From: Carya illinoinensis
Taxonomy: Eukaryota > Streptophyta > Magnoliopsida > Fagales > Juglandaceae
Assembly: GCF_018687715.1 (NCBI RefSeq)
Contig: NC_056752.1
Coordinates: 12,725,501 to 12,789,500, forward strand
Length of the DNA: 64,000 nucleotides
Reading direction: 5' to 3'
Positions 1 through 12,035 of the stretch are shown piece by piece. The notes under the pieces are model-generated. The model saw only the letters and a list, made by a program, of their open reading frames with translations, did no database searches and was not told where the DNA came from. The position numbers and the translations under genes were made by a program. Position 1 is the stretch's first letter; each line of letters opens with the position of its first letter.

Positions 1-1178
1 GGGTCTTTTAAAGTCCCTCGTCCTTTCAAATTCTTAACCTTTTGCGAGGTGCCTTTCAAGCTCGACATCACATGCCACGTGAGCTCTCTCCGTTTTGGGT
101 TATTTACTTGATTTTTCCGGTTTCGATACTCTTCTCGTTAGCTGATACGTACTCCCGGTTTGACTGATTTTTTGTCAACCAAAACGAGTTTTGAGAGCTG
201 TTTTGCTTTCAATTTTTCCGTGTTGACTTTTCAGCGTGCCAAACCGGGAGTAAAACTGGGATGGGGATCGAGTCTCTGGAATTTTCAGCTTTGAAGCTAG
301 AACTTCGGTTTAGAGTAATAGTAAAACCAATCGTACTTGCTGCTTTACATTGGTTTTCAGTATTTAGTTCTCTCTGTGTTGTCTGAGAATCTGTTTCCAG
401 GAAAATTCCGTAGAGTTGACCAAATTGACTGCCGTCAAAAAAAAAAAAAAAAAAAAAAGACGAATGATTTGAGCTCTGAGGAGACCTGTTTTTAACTACT
501 GGTTCTCGGGTTTGGTGAACTTCCTTCACTTCTACGTTGCTATTCAATTCTTGACTCTTCGCTTGTGCATCTCTTCGAAAATTTTCCCAAGCTTTCGCTT
601 TCATTTTTCTCGATGATAAACCTGGTCGTATTAAACTATGGTTATATTTTGTTTAACTTTTGGCTTTTGTTAAAAGACTGACAGATCATTTTGATCTTCA
701 TTCAGCTCTGTTTGGTTGCTTTGAAACCCGAGGGAAAGAAAAGAAATAAATAAATATAAGAAACGATAACTTTCGGTCTTTTGTTATAAACACTAAAGTG
801 CTTTCCCCCCCTTATATTCCACTTCCTGTGTTTTGCTAAGATGATAATGATCCAACGCTACCATGCCAACTTGGAAGTTGTACTAAGCTTTATGCACTGG
901 AAGTGTTGCTTTTTTGAACTTATCCAATTCTGATATAATTCAAAAGTTTGCACGCGTATGTCTAGATTTTTCATCTTTTTCTAACCAAAAGGAGGGAGGG
1001 TCTTTCAGTTTGTTTGAATTCCTCATCGACATTTGTTATTTGCTTGCGCGAGCATGTGCTGGGGACATTCGAGACACTTTGTTCTTTTTTACTACCAAGT
1101 TCAGTTCAGTAATTGCCTTTTGTTTACTTTAACTAGTGCTCAAGCTTTTCTTTTGCCTGCAGTCGAAGCTCTGTGAAG
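1..1178 (+). promoter_or_regulatory. Promoter and 5' untranslated region of the JAR1-like gene
   Basis: No convincing coding sequence is seen. A pyrimidine tract ending in CTGCAG at 1157-1162, 17 bases before the start codon, looks like a splice acceptor, so the 5' UTR is probably interrupted by an intron. A run of about 22 A lies near 436-459. AT-rich TATA-like stretches occur around 745-790, but neither the TATA box nor the first UTR exon can be fixed by eye. Confidence 0.5.
76..81. promoter_or_regulatory. G-box (CACGTG) upstream of JAR1-like gene
   Basis: A perfect CACGTG core lies about 1.1 kb before the JAR1-like start codon. G-boxes are bound by bHLH factors such as MYC2, which controls jasmonate-responsive genes, so feedback control is conceivable. 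A 6-bp match is weak on its own and the transcription start has not been located. Confidence 0.3.
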
Positions 1179-4100
1179 ATGCTAGAGAAGATGGAAGAAT
1201 TTGACTCGGAGAGAGTGGTAGAGGAATTCGAAGCAATAACGAAGGACGCTGGAAAGGTTCAGAGAGAGGCCCTGAAGAAGATTCTTGAACAGAATGCATC
1301 GGCAGAGTACTTACAGAATCTTGGTCTCAATGGAAGAACTGATCCTGAGGGCTTCAAGGCATGTGTTCCCCTTGTTACCCACGAGGAACTGGAACCATAC
1401 ATTCTGAGAATTGTAGACGGTGATCCTTCTCCAATTCTCACTGGAAAACCAATCACAACCATCTCATTAAGGTCTTTGTAATCTTTCCTGTTGGTTTTTC
1501 TTCTTATTTGACCTGGACTTTGAGCTTGTTCTAACAAAAGTTTATGGTTCTGAGAATAAGTTTTGACTTGCTGCAGTTCGGGAACTACTCAGGGAAAGCA
1601 AAAGTTCATACCCTTCAACGAGGAGTTGATGGAATCCACCATGCAGATATATCGGACATCTTTTGCTTTTCGAAACAGGTAATCAATAAACTCTAAATTA
1701 ATGTTAGTGATTTAAAATATATATATATATATATATATTTTGTGTCCAAAAAAACCCAAACCTTTTTGCGAGTTTTCTGAGCATAGACCGTACCTTGTTG
1801 GACTAATATATGATATCCCATGATGCCTTTTTAATGTTTAATCTAACCCTTTTCTGCTGATTTGAAATGATATCCAATTCTGCAGAGAGTTTCCTATTGG
1901 GAATGGAAAGGCCTTGCAGTTGATTTACAGCAGCAAGCAGTTCAAAACCAAAGGGGGTCTGGCAGCTGGAACTGCTACCACTAATGTCTTCCGTAACTCT
2001 AAGTTCAAGAGGACAATGAAGGCGATGCAGTCCCAATCCTGCAGCCCTGATGAAGTAATCTTTGGTCCCGATTTCCATCAGTCTCTGTACTGCCATCTCT
2101 TATGTGGGTTAATCTTTCGGGATGAAGTTCAGTTTGTAACCTCTACTTTTGCCCATAGCATCATCCATGCATTCATAACCTTTGAACAAGTTTGGGAAGA
2201 ACTGTGCACTGATATCAGGTATGGGGTCCTCAGCAGCAAAATCACTTTCCCGCCTATCCGTACAGCTATGTCAAAATTGCTCAAACCAAACCCTGAATTG
2301 GCAGATTTGATTCATAGAAAGTGCACAGGCCTGAGTAACTGGTATCGACTAATACCAGAACTTTTTCCAAATGCAAAGTACATCTACGGGATCCTGACAG
2401 GATCAATGGAGCCTTATTTGAAAAAGCTGAGGCACTATGCAGGGGAGCTGCCCCTGTTGAGTGCTGATTATGGGTCTTCTGAAGGATGGATTGGAGCAAA
2501 TGTCAATCCACATCTGCCACCCGAGCTGGCCACTTTTGCCGTTCTTCCTAATATTGGGTTTTTTGAATTCATCCCTCTGAGGGACAACATTGAGAATCAG
2601 GATCACAATGGGATGGAGTCCAGTTTCCTGTGTGTGGAGCCTGAGCCTGTGGGTTTAACTGAAGTCAAGATCGGTGAAGAGTATGAGATCGTCCTCACCA
2701 ATTTTGCAGGTACTACAAGAAATGCTGTTATTCATCTAAAGTTTTCTATTTCCTAATCACATTTAGGATTGTCTTTCCATCTTAGTGTCCATATCATGTG
2801 AGAGTAGGTGTCGGCAGAACAGCTTCTAAATCCTTTGGCAGTATTCCTTCTATCTATACAGTCTATACTGTCATGTTTATTTGGTTATTTGTTGTTGTTT
2901 AGCTGCAGTCTCAAGACAATGAGATTCTTAATCCACTAGTTGACATGACTAAACCAGCTGGCTAAGACAAATGCATCTGTAATTGTTTGAACTTAATTAT
3001 TTTGGTTGGCAAAAGACATCCAATTAATTAGCATATGGCATGAATTCCTCAACTGTAACATTCAGAAGGTCTTTTTGGCATCTTTATTGTCCCCACTTAG
3101 GAAATCCAGAGGCGCCATCTGTACTCTGTTGACAAATCGATGCTTGAAAATCAGTTGTTATTAATTATGCAACAGTCAGCTTTTCACACAAGACTAAATA
3201 CATTTTTGTTTTCTTGTTCAGTGTGCCTACCACTAGTTTTAAGATAACATATAATATTGCATTTATTTATTAATTTTGTATGACTATCAAACTGTTTCTT
3301 CTTGATATTACATGACGCTGTAATACAGGTTGGTTCCCTTTATATAAAAATATTAATTTATTTTAGTTATAAATTATTTAGTTGAACTTCTACATATTTT
3401 AGTTGCGAGAGAAAAGTGGGCTCTGTTATTGTTGTTTCGAGGGGTAGTTTGAAGCCTGCTTTTTAATGGAGGTCGGTCTTCTATCTTAGTTATTAGCAAC
3501 TGACCTTGACTTTTCAACATTTTTTTTAAAGGGATTGTGATGCCATAGCATATACTTCTTCTTTTTCCTTAATTTAACCACAAATAGTATGGATATGAGA
3601 TATGTTAGAAATGCAGACATAATACATACTTCATCAGCTAGCATTAAAAATGCATTTTTTTCACACCAGCTTGAATTCCTGTTTTTCAGATCTTTAATTT
3701 TGAAATAAACTGCAGGTCTCTACCGCTATAGGCTTGGAGATGCAGTAAAGGTGGTGGGATTCCATAACTCCACCCCAGAACTTAAATTTGTTTGCAGGAG
3801 GAACCTTCTGCTATCCATAAACATCGACAAGAACACCGAGAAAGATTTACAGCTTGCCGTGGAGGCGGCTGCCATGCTATTAGGAGAAGAAAAGCTGGAT
3901 GTTGTTGACTACTCTAGCCATGTGGACTCATCCACAGATCCTGGCCACTACGTGATCTTTTGGGAAATAAATGGGGAAGCAAGTGAGGATGTTCTTAAGG
4001 AATGCTGCAACTGCTTGGACAGGTCTTTTATTGATGCAGGCTATGTCAGCTCGCGTAAGGTCAAGACCATAGGAGCACTCGAACTCCGAGTTCTCCGGAG

Positions 4101-4254
4101 AGGAACTTTCCAGAAGATTCTAGATCATTATCTAAAATTAGGAGCTGCTGTTAGCCAGTTTAAAACACCAAGATGTGTAGGCCCGACAAACAATCTGGTG
4201 CTGCAAATCTTGCGTGCTAATGTTGTTAAGAGCTACTTTAGTACTGCTTTCTAG
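1179..4254 (+). CDS. JAR1: Jasmonoyl-amino acid synthetase, JAR1/GH3.11-like
   Basis: This is an acyl-adenylate-forming enzyme of the GH3 family. The family member JAR1 uses ATP to join jasmonic acid to isoleucine, giving the active hormone JA-Ile, in the cytosol. I read four coding exons with GT/AG borders: 1179-1471, 1577-1678, 1886-2709 and 3716-4254. They total 1758 nt, 585 aa, against about 575 for Arabidopsis JAR1. The nucleotide-binding motifs are intact: SSGTTQG at residues 98-104, YGSSEG at 327-332 and YRYRLGD at 409-415. The ATG at 1179 was chosen because the N-terminus MLEKMEEFD aligns with remembered JAR1 (MLEK); a GTG two codons upstream is not a plausible start. The C-terminus ends SYFSTAF, as in JAR1. 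No frameshift or stop is seen, so the gene looks functional. Assignment to JAR1 rather than another GH3 subgroup rests on overall similarity from memory. Confidence 0.95.
1717..1738. repeat. (AT)n microsatellite in JAR1-like intron 2
   Basis: About eleven AT dinucleotides, a simple sequence repeat inside the intron between coding exons 2 and 3. Confidence 0.8.
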
Positions 4255-5582
4255 TTGCATTATAATTTAAATATGTTTGCATTTGCAATTTGATGTTTCC
4301 CATATCATATCGATTTCAATCTCTGTCACTCTCTCTGTCTCTCCCTCCCTCCCACAAGGATTAGGATGACAACTATAAATTAACATAGCCACATGGGATG
4401 TTTGATTGTGGTAAAGAAAGATGTAAGTGAAGGGAAGCATTGAATTATTCTGTGGATCAACCTACAGATCAGACAAAACTATGCATAAAAAGAGGTTAGT
4501 ATTTTACATTGATTCCATTCATCTCAAACCGTTATGGTCAATTTTTTTTAAGGCTCTGTTTGGATTGGATTTTGTAATAAACAACTATATATGATAGACC
4601 TTATCGAGCCAATCAATTCAGGAACATTGGGACCTCATTATGGGCCTCATTATAACCTTTCAAGGCCCAACACTCACTGCTAGAAGGGCATCAAATTGAT
4701 AGGATTGCATTCAAAGCACTCAAATGTTAGACACAACTGGGCCCACCCTTTCGGCTATAGGATCCAACCATACTTCGACTGATGTCGACTAGTCTTCTTT
4801 CTCCTAGAAGGACAGATCATCATACTGTCGTCCAAATCAATGTGTGTATCAGTATTTTAAAAAATAATAATACATGAATAATTATTTTATAATATATTTA
4901 CAATCAAAGAGTTATAAAAAAGATGTAACAGAGCTGCAGGTTAATCATTTTCAATATACGATGAAGATCAAAAAAATATGTAGTGGTCTATTAAAATTAT
5001 TGCATTTGATTAAAATATTTAAGAGTAGTTGATGAACCTTACTGCAGAAAACTTATTTGGATTGCGTGACTGCTTTATTTATGATATTGTTTGGAAAATG
5101 TTGGGAATAAGTCTAAACCGGCGAGGAACCGCTAGCTTAGAGGCAGGGTAGTCCGGAACCCCGAGAGGAGGCGATGAATATAAAGTGGCTAAATCGTGGT
5201 GTTCAAGGAAGCAATCTTAGATGGTGACCCAGCAACTCAAAGAGAAGCGTACAGAAACAGCCACAAGGACAAGAAGCTTAATCATGGAAGAAAACTGGAT
5301 TTATTGGAGGTTTGGACCTCGGTGATGACTGCTACATATGATACTCCTGGACATTGGCCTATTTCATGATCGTCACACCAACCATCCGTCTAAGTTCCAA
5401 CATTTAGGGCTAAGTAAAAATTCAATTCTAAATCCGACTTCACTTCGACTCTAATTTCAATTTTTTTTTTTAAATTCTGATCAGAGTTAGAGTCGAAGGT
5501 GTCGTTAGACCGACTCTACCCAATCCAACTCTGACTTTCTAACACATGTACTCCAACTTTGCCCTTAAACTTTGAACCCAAT
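4255..5582. other. Intergenic region downstream of JAR1-like gene
   Basis: This holds the 3' UTR, a CT-rich stretch near 4325-4355, and unassigned sequence. A MITE-like GGCTCTGTTTGGAT start sits at 4552 without a matching end. A short imperfect inverted repeat around 5438-5505 has CTTCGACTCTAA facing TTAGAGTCGAAG across a T-rich loop. No gene is seen. Confidence 0.5.
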
Positions 5583-5596
5583 TCTAATATTGTACA
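5583..5596. repeat. Target-site duplication of LINE-1 copy, left
   Basis: TCTAATATTGTACA here is repeated exactly at 12036-12049, directly after an A-rich tail. The pair brackets the first LINE and gives its true ends. Confidence 0.9.
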
Positions 5597-5599
5597 AGG

Positions 5600-6960
5600 G
5601 ACTTCAGATCCTACTTTGAAAAGATTTTTACATCTACCCAGTCAAACACGGGATATTGAGGATTGCTTTAAGGATCTTGAAACCAAAGTAACAAGAGAGA
5701 TAAATGATAGTTTGACAAGGACTTACACCAGCAAAGAGGTAAAAGATGCAATAAACCAGATGGCCCCATTTAAATCTCTTGGGTCGAATGGTTTTGGAGC
5801 ATTTTTTTTTTCAAAATCATTGGTGTACAATAGGAGATGAGGTGAGCTCAACTGTACTGGCTTGTCTTAATGGTAATATTTTAAATCCCTCAGTGAACTT
5901 TACTCATATTGTGCTTATTCCCAAAATAAAGAACCCCACACACACAAATGATTATACACCAATTAGCTTGTATAATGTCCTATATAAAAGTATGTCAAAG
6001 GCACTGGCCAATAGACTTAAGAAAGTATTGACAGATATCATTTCTCTTAATCAAAATGCTTTCATGCATGGGAGATTGATAACTGATAATATTATGGTGG
6101 TGTATGAGGTGATGCACTCTATGAAAGTCAGAAAAAAATGTGCTCAGAGTAGTCTGCCTATAGAGATAGATATGTCTAAAACCTACGACAGAATAGAGTG
6201 GCTTTTCCTAGAGAAAATTATGAGGAAGTTGAGATTTTGTAGCAAATGGGTAAAGATGATTATGCTGTGTGTTTCTACTATATCATATTCAATTATGGTA
6301 AACGGCAAGTCAGGTGAGAGAATCTTTTCATCAAGGGGTTTAAGACAAGAAGACCCCTTATCGCCTTATTTGTTTATCTTATGTGCCGAGAGATTAAGCT
6401 CCATACTAAATAATTTTGATTTTAAGGGGGATACAAGAGGGGTTGCTATAGTAAGAGGAGGAACAAGAGTGAATCATGTTTTATTTGCAGATGATTGCAT
6501 GCTTTTTGGAAGGGCTAGATTGGATGAATGGTTAAAAATTCAAAGAATTCTTTGTAGATACGAAAAGGCATCTAGATAGTTTTTGAATGGAGAAAATACA
6601 ATAATATATTTTAGTTCCAACACCAAAATAGAAGATAAAAGGGATGTCTTAGCAGCAGTGAGGGGTAGTTTTGAAAAGTGCCTTGGTCTTCCAACGATAG
6701 TAGGTAAGTCAAAGTACAATAACTTTAGAGGTATCAAAGAGAGAGAAATAAACAACTGGAAGAACGTTTACCTATTTGCGACTGGGAAGGAAATCATGAT
6801 AAAGGCAGGACTGCATGCAAGTCCAACATATACCAGGAGTGTCTACAAGATTCCAAAGAAACTGTGTCAAGTGTTGAATGTAATTTGTGCTAAGTTTTGG
6901 TGGAGAAATCAACAGAAGAGCAGTTGTGTGCAGTAGAGGAGTTGGGAAAAAGTTGAAAAA
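5600..6960 (+). pseudogene. LINE ORF2 fragment: reverse transcriptase
   Basis: Plant L1-type reverse transcriptase. Visible family blocks are LIPKIKNPTHTNDYTPISL, SLNQNAFMHGRLITDNI, IDMSKTYDRIEW, SRGLRQEDPLSPYLFI and the catalytic box FADDCMLF near 6488. The frame shifts at a run of nine T near 5801-5809, where the sequence jumps from one frame to another; this looks like homopolymer slippage. A TAG follows KASR at 6577, and the thumb region SKYNNFRGIKEREINNWK continues beyond it. Broken, not expressed as one protein. Confidence 0.88.
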
Positions 6961-7589
6961 CAGAAAGGGAATGGAGGTTTAGGTTTCAGGGACTTGGAGT
7001 GCTTTAATATGGCCTTGCTAGCCAAACAAGGTTGGAGATTTATCATGAATCCTAATAGTCTAGTGGTAGTGATCTTCAAGGAGAATACTTTAAAACAAGA
7101 TCCTTCCAGAGTCTAAATTGGGAGATAAACCTTCACGAATATGGATGAGTGTGTGGGGTTGTTGAAAGAAGGTCTGAAATGGAGAGTGGGTAATGGACAC
7201 AACATCAAAATATGGGGGCACAAAATGGTTGTCTAAACCTGTTTCCTATAAAATTCAGTCCCCAATTAGGATTCTGGATGCACATGCAAAGTTGAAGGAT
7301 ATTATTGACCATTAGACTTATGGCAGGAATGAAGAGTTGATAAGAAGTATTTTTATACACGAGGAGATTGAACAGATTTGCAGTATCCCCTTGAGTAGCG
7401 AGAGTGCCTAAGATAAACTGATTTGGGGCCCATTTGAGAAAGGTTTATTTATAGTAAAAAGTGCTTATCATGTGGAAGTGGATAGAAAAAAAGCAATCCA
7501 AGGTGAAACTTTAGAGGAAAAGCAAGCTTGATGGCAGATGGAAGAATATTTGGGAGCTAAATGTCCTTGGGAAAGTAAAAAAATTTCTT

Positions 7590-8209
7590 TGGAAAGTGGG
7601 TAATGACATATTAGCCACAAGAAGGAATCTTTTCAAGAAAAAGATTGTGGATAATCCACTTTGTCCCATTTGTCAGTTTGAAGATGAAACAGTTATGCAC
7701 ATGTTATGGCAGTGTCTAATAACCAACAATGTCTGGGTAGGGATGAAAAGCCCTCTACAGAAGTGGAAAGAAGCAGAAGATGATTTCTTTAACTTGTGGG
7801 AAAAACTAAAAGAGAAATTAACAAAAGCAAACTTGGAGATGACAACAACAACAATGAGGGCTATGTGGATGAAGAGAAACGAGTTAACTTTTGCTAATAA
7901 GTTCAAAAGCCCCATTAGTGTTATCATTAGCAAGGGAATCCCTTCAAGAATACCAAACAGCAAACCAGTTGCTAAAGAGGCTAATAACACAGTTACAGCT
8001 GAAAGACAGAGCTAGTTTTGGGAGAAACCAAAGGAGAATTTTGTTAAAGCTAATTGGGATGCAGTAGTGGATTTAAAAAACAAGAAAGTAGGAATTGGAA
8101 TAATTATTAGAGATGAGAAAGGAGATGTAATGGCAGCAACGTGTGGTCAAAGAAAGTTCTTCCACCAACCAGCTACAGCATTGAGTTTAGCCTTATGGAG
8201 GGCAGCAGA
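7590..8209 (+). pseudogene. LINE ORF2 fragment: zinc-finger and N-terminal half of RNase H
   Basis: ATRRNLFKKKIVDNPLCPIC with downstream HMLWQC is the zf-RVT zinc-binding region (CX2C, then H and C). From about 8040, VKANWDAVVD and GIGIIIRDEKGDVMAA are the first part of the plant-LINE RNase H domain. The conserved Glu of the ATAEALAL block appears lost (ATALSLAL). The domain is cut at ALWRAA by the LTR starting at 8210 and resumes at 11695. Confidence 0.85.
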
Positions 8210-11200
8210 TGTGACACCCCCAAATTTCGTTTGGGATCGGACGGACATTTGAAGTATCGAGACATGCAACACAAGGTTACCTGCCCCCGTTCATGACATA
8301 TAAGATGCAATGTTCCTAACATGCATCTAGCATTATGCAATATTTGCAGCGGATAATTTTTTTTTCTTTAGCAATACTATGCACCAAATTGAAAATATCC
8401 CAAATGCTTAAAACATACTTCATACATAAAGACCCATTGAATAGATCACAACACTAGTCCAAAATAGTTATGATCCAAAAAGTACTAAAGATGCAACTCC
8501 ATTGTACAAGTAGTAATTTACGTTAACTACTATATTAACATTGACGTCGCACCGTCGCTTAGTCAACTGTGTCTAGTTGATCAGCTCCTGATTCTCCTTC
8601 AAGTCCTGTAACAAGATCTACCATTCGGGAGGAATGGTAGTTGGGACTACCAAAGTGAGATTTGATTACAAATTTCAGTAAGTTAACAAAAAAACTTCCA
8701 CGCAAGCTAATGATGCATGCATGACAGTAAAAGCATAAATGCATAATCAAATTCATAAGTAATTAAAGCATAACTTGGCGTACAACATAGCATAATTGAC
8801 ATAACTTAAATTGAAACATGAACTGAACTTGACTGGACATGAACTTGATCTGAAACTTGACTTAACATGAAAAATACATACTCCACAGTTGTTGTGGCCC
8901 CATGTATTCTACGTGTAAATACATACTCCACAGTTGTTGTGGCCCCATGTATTCTACACAAACTTGACTTAACATGAAAAATACATATTCCATAGTTGTT
9001 GTGGCCCCATGTATTCTACACAAACTTGACTTAACATGAAAAATACATACTCCACAGTTGTTGTGGCCCCATGTATTCTACACAAACTTGACTTAACATG
9101 AAAAATACATACTCCACAGTTGTTGTGGCCCCATGTATTCTACGAAAACTTATTCTTTAACTGCTTAAATACATATTCCACAGTTGTTGTGGCCCCATGT
9201 ATTCTACGTATCACAATTGCTGTGTCTCACGTAGTATATGCGTCACAATTGCTGTGACCCCATACATAAGTAATCAAGATGAAACGTGACTGGAATACGA
9301 AATGACTGAAACCCTGATGTAACATAACGTGACTTGAATATAACTTGAAATACATGACCAACTTGAGATAGAAATATTTCGTAACATTGCATAACATATA
9401 ATAGACAACATATTTAACATGACATACTTGCAACAGTGAATATTACATGACTTGACATACATGTAATAGATGGCATACTTAGCATGACGTACTTGTAAGG
9501 TACAGTAATACATGACAGAATATATTATGTAACAAATAAAAATTGACGACAGAATAAATTCTGTATAATAGACAATTACGTGATAACTTGGCATGGTATG
9601 ACATATATAATAACACACATACATACACTGTAGTTCTTTTACTTAGCACACATACACAGTAGACTGCTAGTAAGTTAAAAACTAACTTACCTCGATCTCC
9701 GCGTTTCTTATAAAACTTCAAGTGCGACCACGAGGAACTGTAATTAGTAATTCTAAAAGTTAGAACTAAATCACTAATAATTTGAAATATGGAAAATACT
9801 AACTTAAAGAATAAAATTTTCATTTTACTCTCTACATGTGGGAAAATGACCGTTTTACCCATAACTTAAGGATTTTGCATACTAACTCCAAAAGTTTCCA
9901 AAATTTATATTCCTCATGTAAATTTTGTCCTAAACTTAAATATCAACTCAGAAAAATTTAAAACAAAACACAACTATGAATAACACACTATGGCCGAAAC
10001 ATCCATAGGCCATTTCCCTTGATTTTTGTTGCAATTCCTTCCAACTTCAAAACTCATGCTTAAACCAAAATTTTGCAACAAACATCTTCCAATCCTAAGT
10101 TCAAAACCATACTTAAAACATCCATTTAGAAAAAGCTAATAATTAACACCAAACTTTTTGTAAAAAAAAATGCAAGCACTTGAATCACAAGTTTTGACCT
10201 TAAATCAAAACATCTCCAAGAATTTCAAAAATCAAATCTTACTTCTAACATATTCATAATATCATCCTAACATCAACCATGCTTTAAATCATCAAACTAA
10301 AGTCACCAAAATCACAAAATAACATTTGGAGTTTTTGGTTTTACACTTAGTCCAAAAACAGAAACTTTTTCATCAACTAGTTTTGATAAATCTCTTGATC
10401 TATGACTTATAAATATATGATCTTCAAACCAAACCATCACATGGTTTAAAAAGATGTCCTAAAACATATATAAGCTTCTAATTCAAGATCACATGGTTAG
10501 AAATTAACCAAAACATAAATTTAGCCAAGAATATCCACACTTTGGCTTATTTGAATATCTCTTTGCATAAAATTTCATATCTTTGAAACTAACATCAAAT
10601 ATCTTCAAAATAATAATATAACATGTATATAAGATACTTAGGATCCTCAAATAAAATTATTAAAGTCATTAGAATAGGTTTAGACCACCAAAGAGTTAAA
10701 CTTTCTCAAAACAGAAACTGTTTTTCTTCTTCCAGTTTTTAAGTTTCTAAATCTAAGAAAATCTTTCATCAAAACCTTTAATCATGCAAAACTCCTCAAC
10801 CAATAGTCACATATACATGTTAACAATACTCCATAAAAATTTCGGAACAATATCTATCCATTAGCTTGGTCAAAAACTCCAAACTATAACATATTCTCTA
10901 GTTTATCTCCCAGAATGACCTTTCTATAGTTTACACAATATTTGACTAACGAAATGATCTTCAAATGGGGAAAATAAGATATCCATGTAAACTAGACTAA
11001 AAAAGAAACAACTTATATGAAGGAGACTTTATGATAAAACACTTACAAAAGCTTCAAAATTGGTGTGCAAAAGACCTCCTAAAAGCTGTCTGAGAGAGAG
11101 TGTTTGATATTCTTTCAATGGAAAGTGTAAATGAAGATAATTTCGTGGGAAGAGGTGGCTGGAGATATTTATGGATGAGATATGGAAGAGATGAGGCTGG

Positions 11201-11689
11201 AGTTGAGAGTTGAGTGTAGTTTTCTCCTACCCAAAATATCTATAAAAGATTATCTCATAATATTCTATCCAATAGTATCTACAAAAAATAACTTAAGATA
11301 TTTTTATCTAATAATATCTATAAAAATCAACTCAAAATAGTTTTACCCAATAATATTCATGAAAATTACCTCAAGATATTTCTTTTTATCCAATAATATC
11401 TACAGTTTTGAACAGACGTTTTGTCCGAAAATATGAAAAAATGTTATTGCTCCATAAGACTTTAAATAACCCTCCGAGTCTAATGGAACAAACCATAATA
11501 CATTTTGACACTTCTAACTATCTCTAATAATCAAAAACACACTTCTGATACCATAGTAAATAATAACACTAACTATGTAGTTAGACAAAAACCTATACGA
11601 TTAATGGATTAGTGAAAACTTATGGGGTTTTCACGAGATTCCTAAAGTTAATAGAAATTTTACAATTGAATTTCTAACGGGCTGTTACA
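8210..11689 (-). mobile_element. Solo LTR, Ty3/gypsy type, 3.48 kb
   Basis: The plus strand begins TGTGACACCCCC and ends GGGCTGTTACA, flanked by the 5-bp duplication GCAGA (8205-8209 and 11690-11694). Read on the minus strand it starts TGTAACAGCCCG and ends GGGGGTGTCACA, the usual gypsy LTR style, so it lies on the minus strand. No internal coding domain or second LTR is present, so it is a solo LTR left by LTR-LTR recombination. It splits the RNase H domain of the host LINE and is therefore younger than it. Related copies lie at 59751-60137 and from 60138. Confidence 0.88.
8865..9207. repeat. 62-bp tandem repeat inside solo LTR
   Basis: Six copies of a core containing CCACAGTTGTTGTGGCCCCA; the best-kept copies recur every 62 bp with an ACTTGACTTAACATG linker. 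The core contains a short hairpin (CCACAGTTGTTGTGG). Spacing is shorter between the first two copies and altered before the last one, suggesting unequal exchange. Confidence 0.9.
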
Positions 11690-11694
11690 GCAGA

Positions 11695-11994
11695 GCTATG
11701 TAGAGATTTGAAATTTTAAAAAATGATATTAGAAGGTGATGCAAAGGTAATCATAAATGCAGGCAATAGTGAAGTAGAAGATTTGTCTAGCTACAAGAAC
11801 ATTATACGAGAGATCAAGAAATATATGTGTGATAGAAAAGAGTGGGAGGTGAGATTTGTAAATAGAAAGAAAAATATTGTGGCACACGCACTAGCTAGAG
11901 TAGCTTTGCAGTTTGAAAATGAAAGAATATGGATTGAGGAAGCACCAGACATTATAACTAGTGGTATGGTAAAAGACAAATTTTGTAATGGATG
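11695..11994 (+). pseudogene. LINE ORF2 fragment: C-terminal half of RNase H
   Basis: Downstream half of the RNase H domain begun at 8040. Joined across the LTR and one TSD copy, the text runs ALWRAA-ELCRDLKF, as in intact plant LINEs. MILEGDAKVIINA carries the third acidic residue; VRFVNRKKNIVAHALAR is the C-terminal helix. A TAA lies between LKF and MILEG. Confidence 0.85.
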
Positions 11995-12035
11995 ATTTTA
12001 CACAATGAATACAAGAGGTTATTTAAAAAAAAAAA

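Larger units (their letters stand above)
5597..12035 (+). mobile_element. 5'-truncated LINE (L1-type) with nested solo LTR
   Basis: A non-LTR retrotransposon copy on the plus strand. It starts inside ORF2, just upstream of the reverse transcriptase, and ends in an A-rich tail at about 12025-12035. Identical 14-bp direct repeats flank it at 5583-5596 and 12036-12049. Its own length is about 2.96 kb once the 3480-bp LTR at 8210-11689 is removed. 5' truncation with a long TSD is typical of target-primed reverse transcription. The reading frame has several frameshifts and stops, so the copy is dead. Confidence 0.9.

Noticed and set aside
209..604. Minus-strand frame of 131 codons with a run of Phe
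   Set aside because: The Phe run comes from a 22-A homopolymer; no family similarity, and it lies in the JAR1-like 5' region.
8865..9207. Regular direct repeats, CRISPR-like at first glance
   Set aside because: Head-to-tail 62-bp minisatellite with no unique spacers, in a plant LTR.
9227..9862. Overlapping minus-strand frames rich in Tyr, Cys and Ile
   Set aside because: They lie within the solo LTR and reflect repeated CATGACATA-type sequence, not a protein family.
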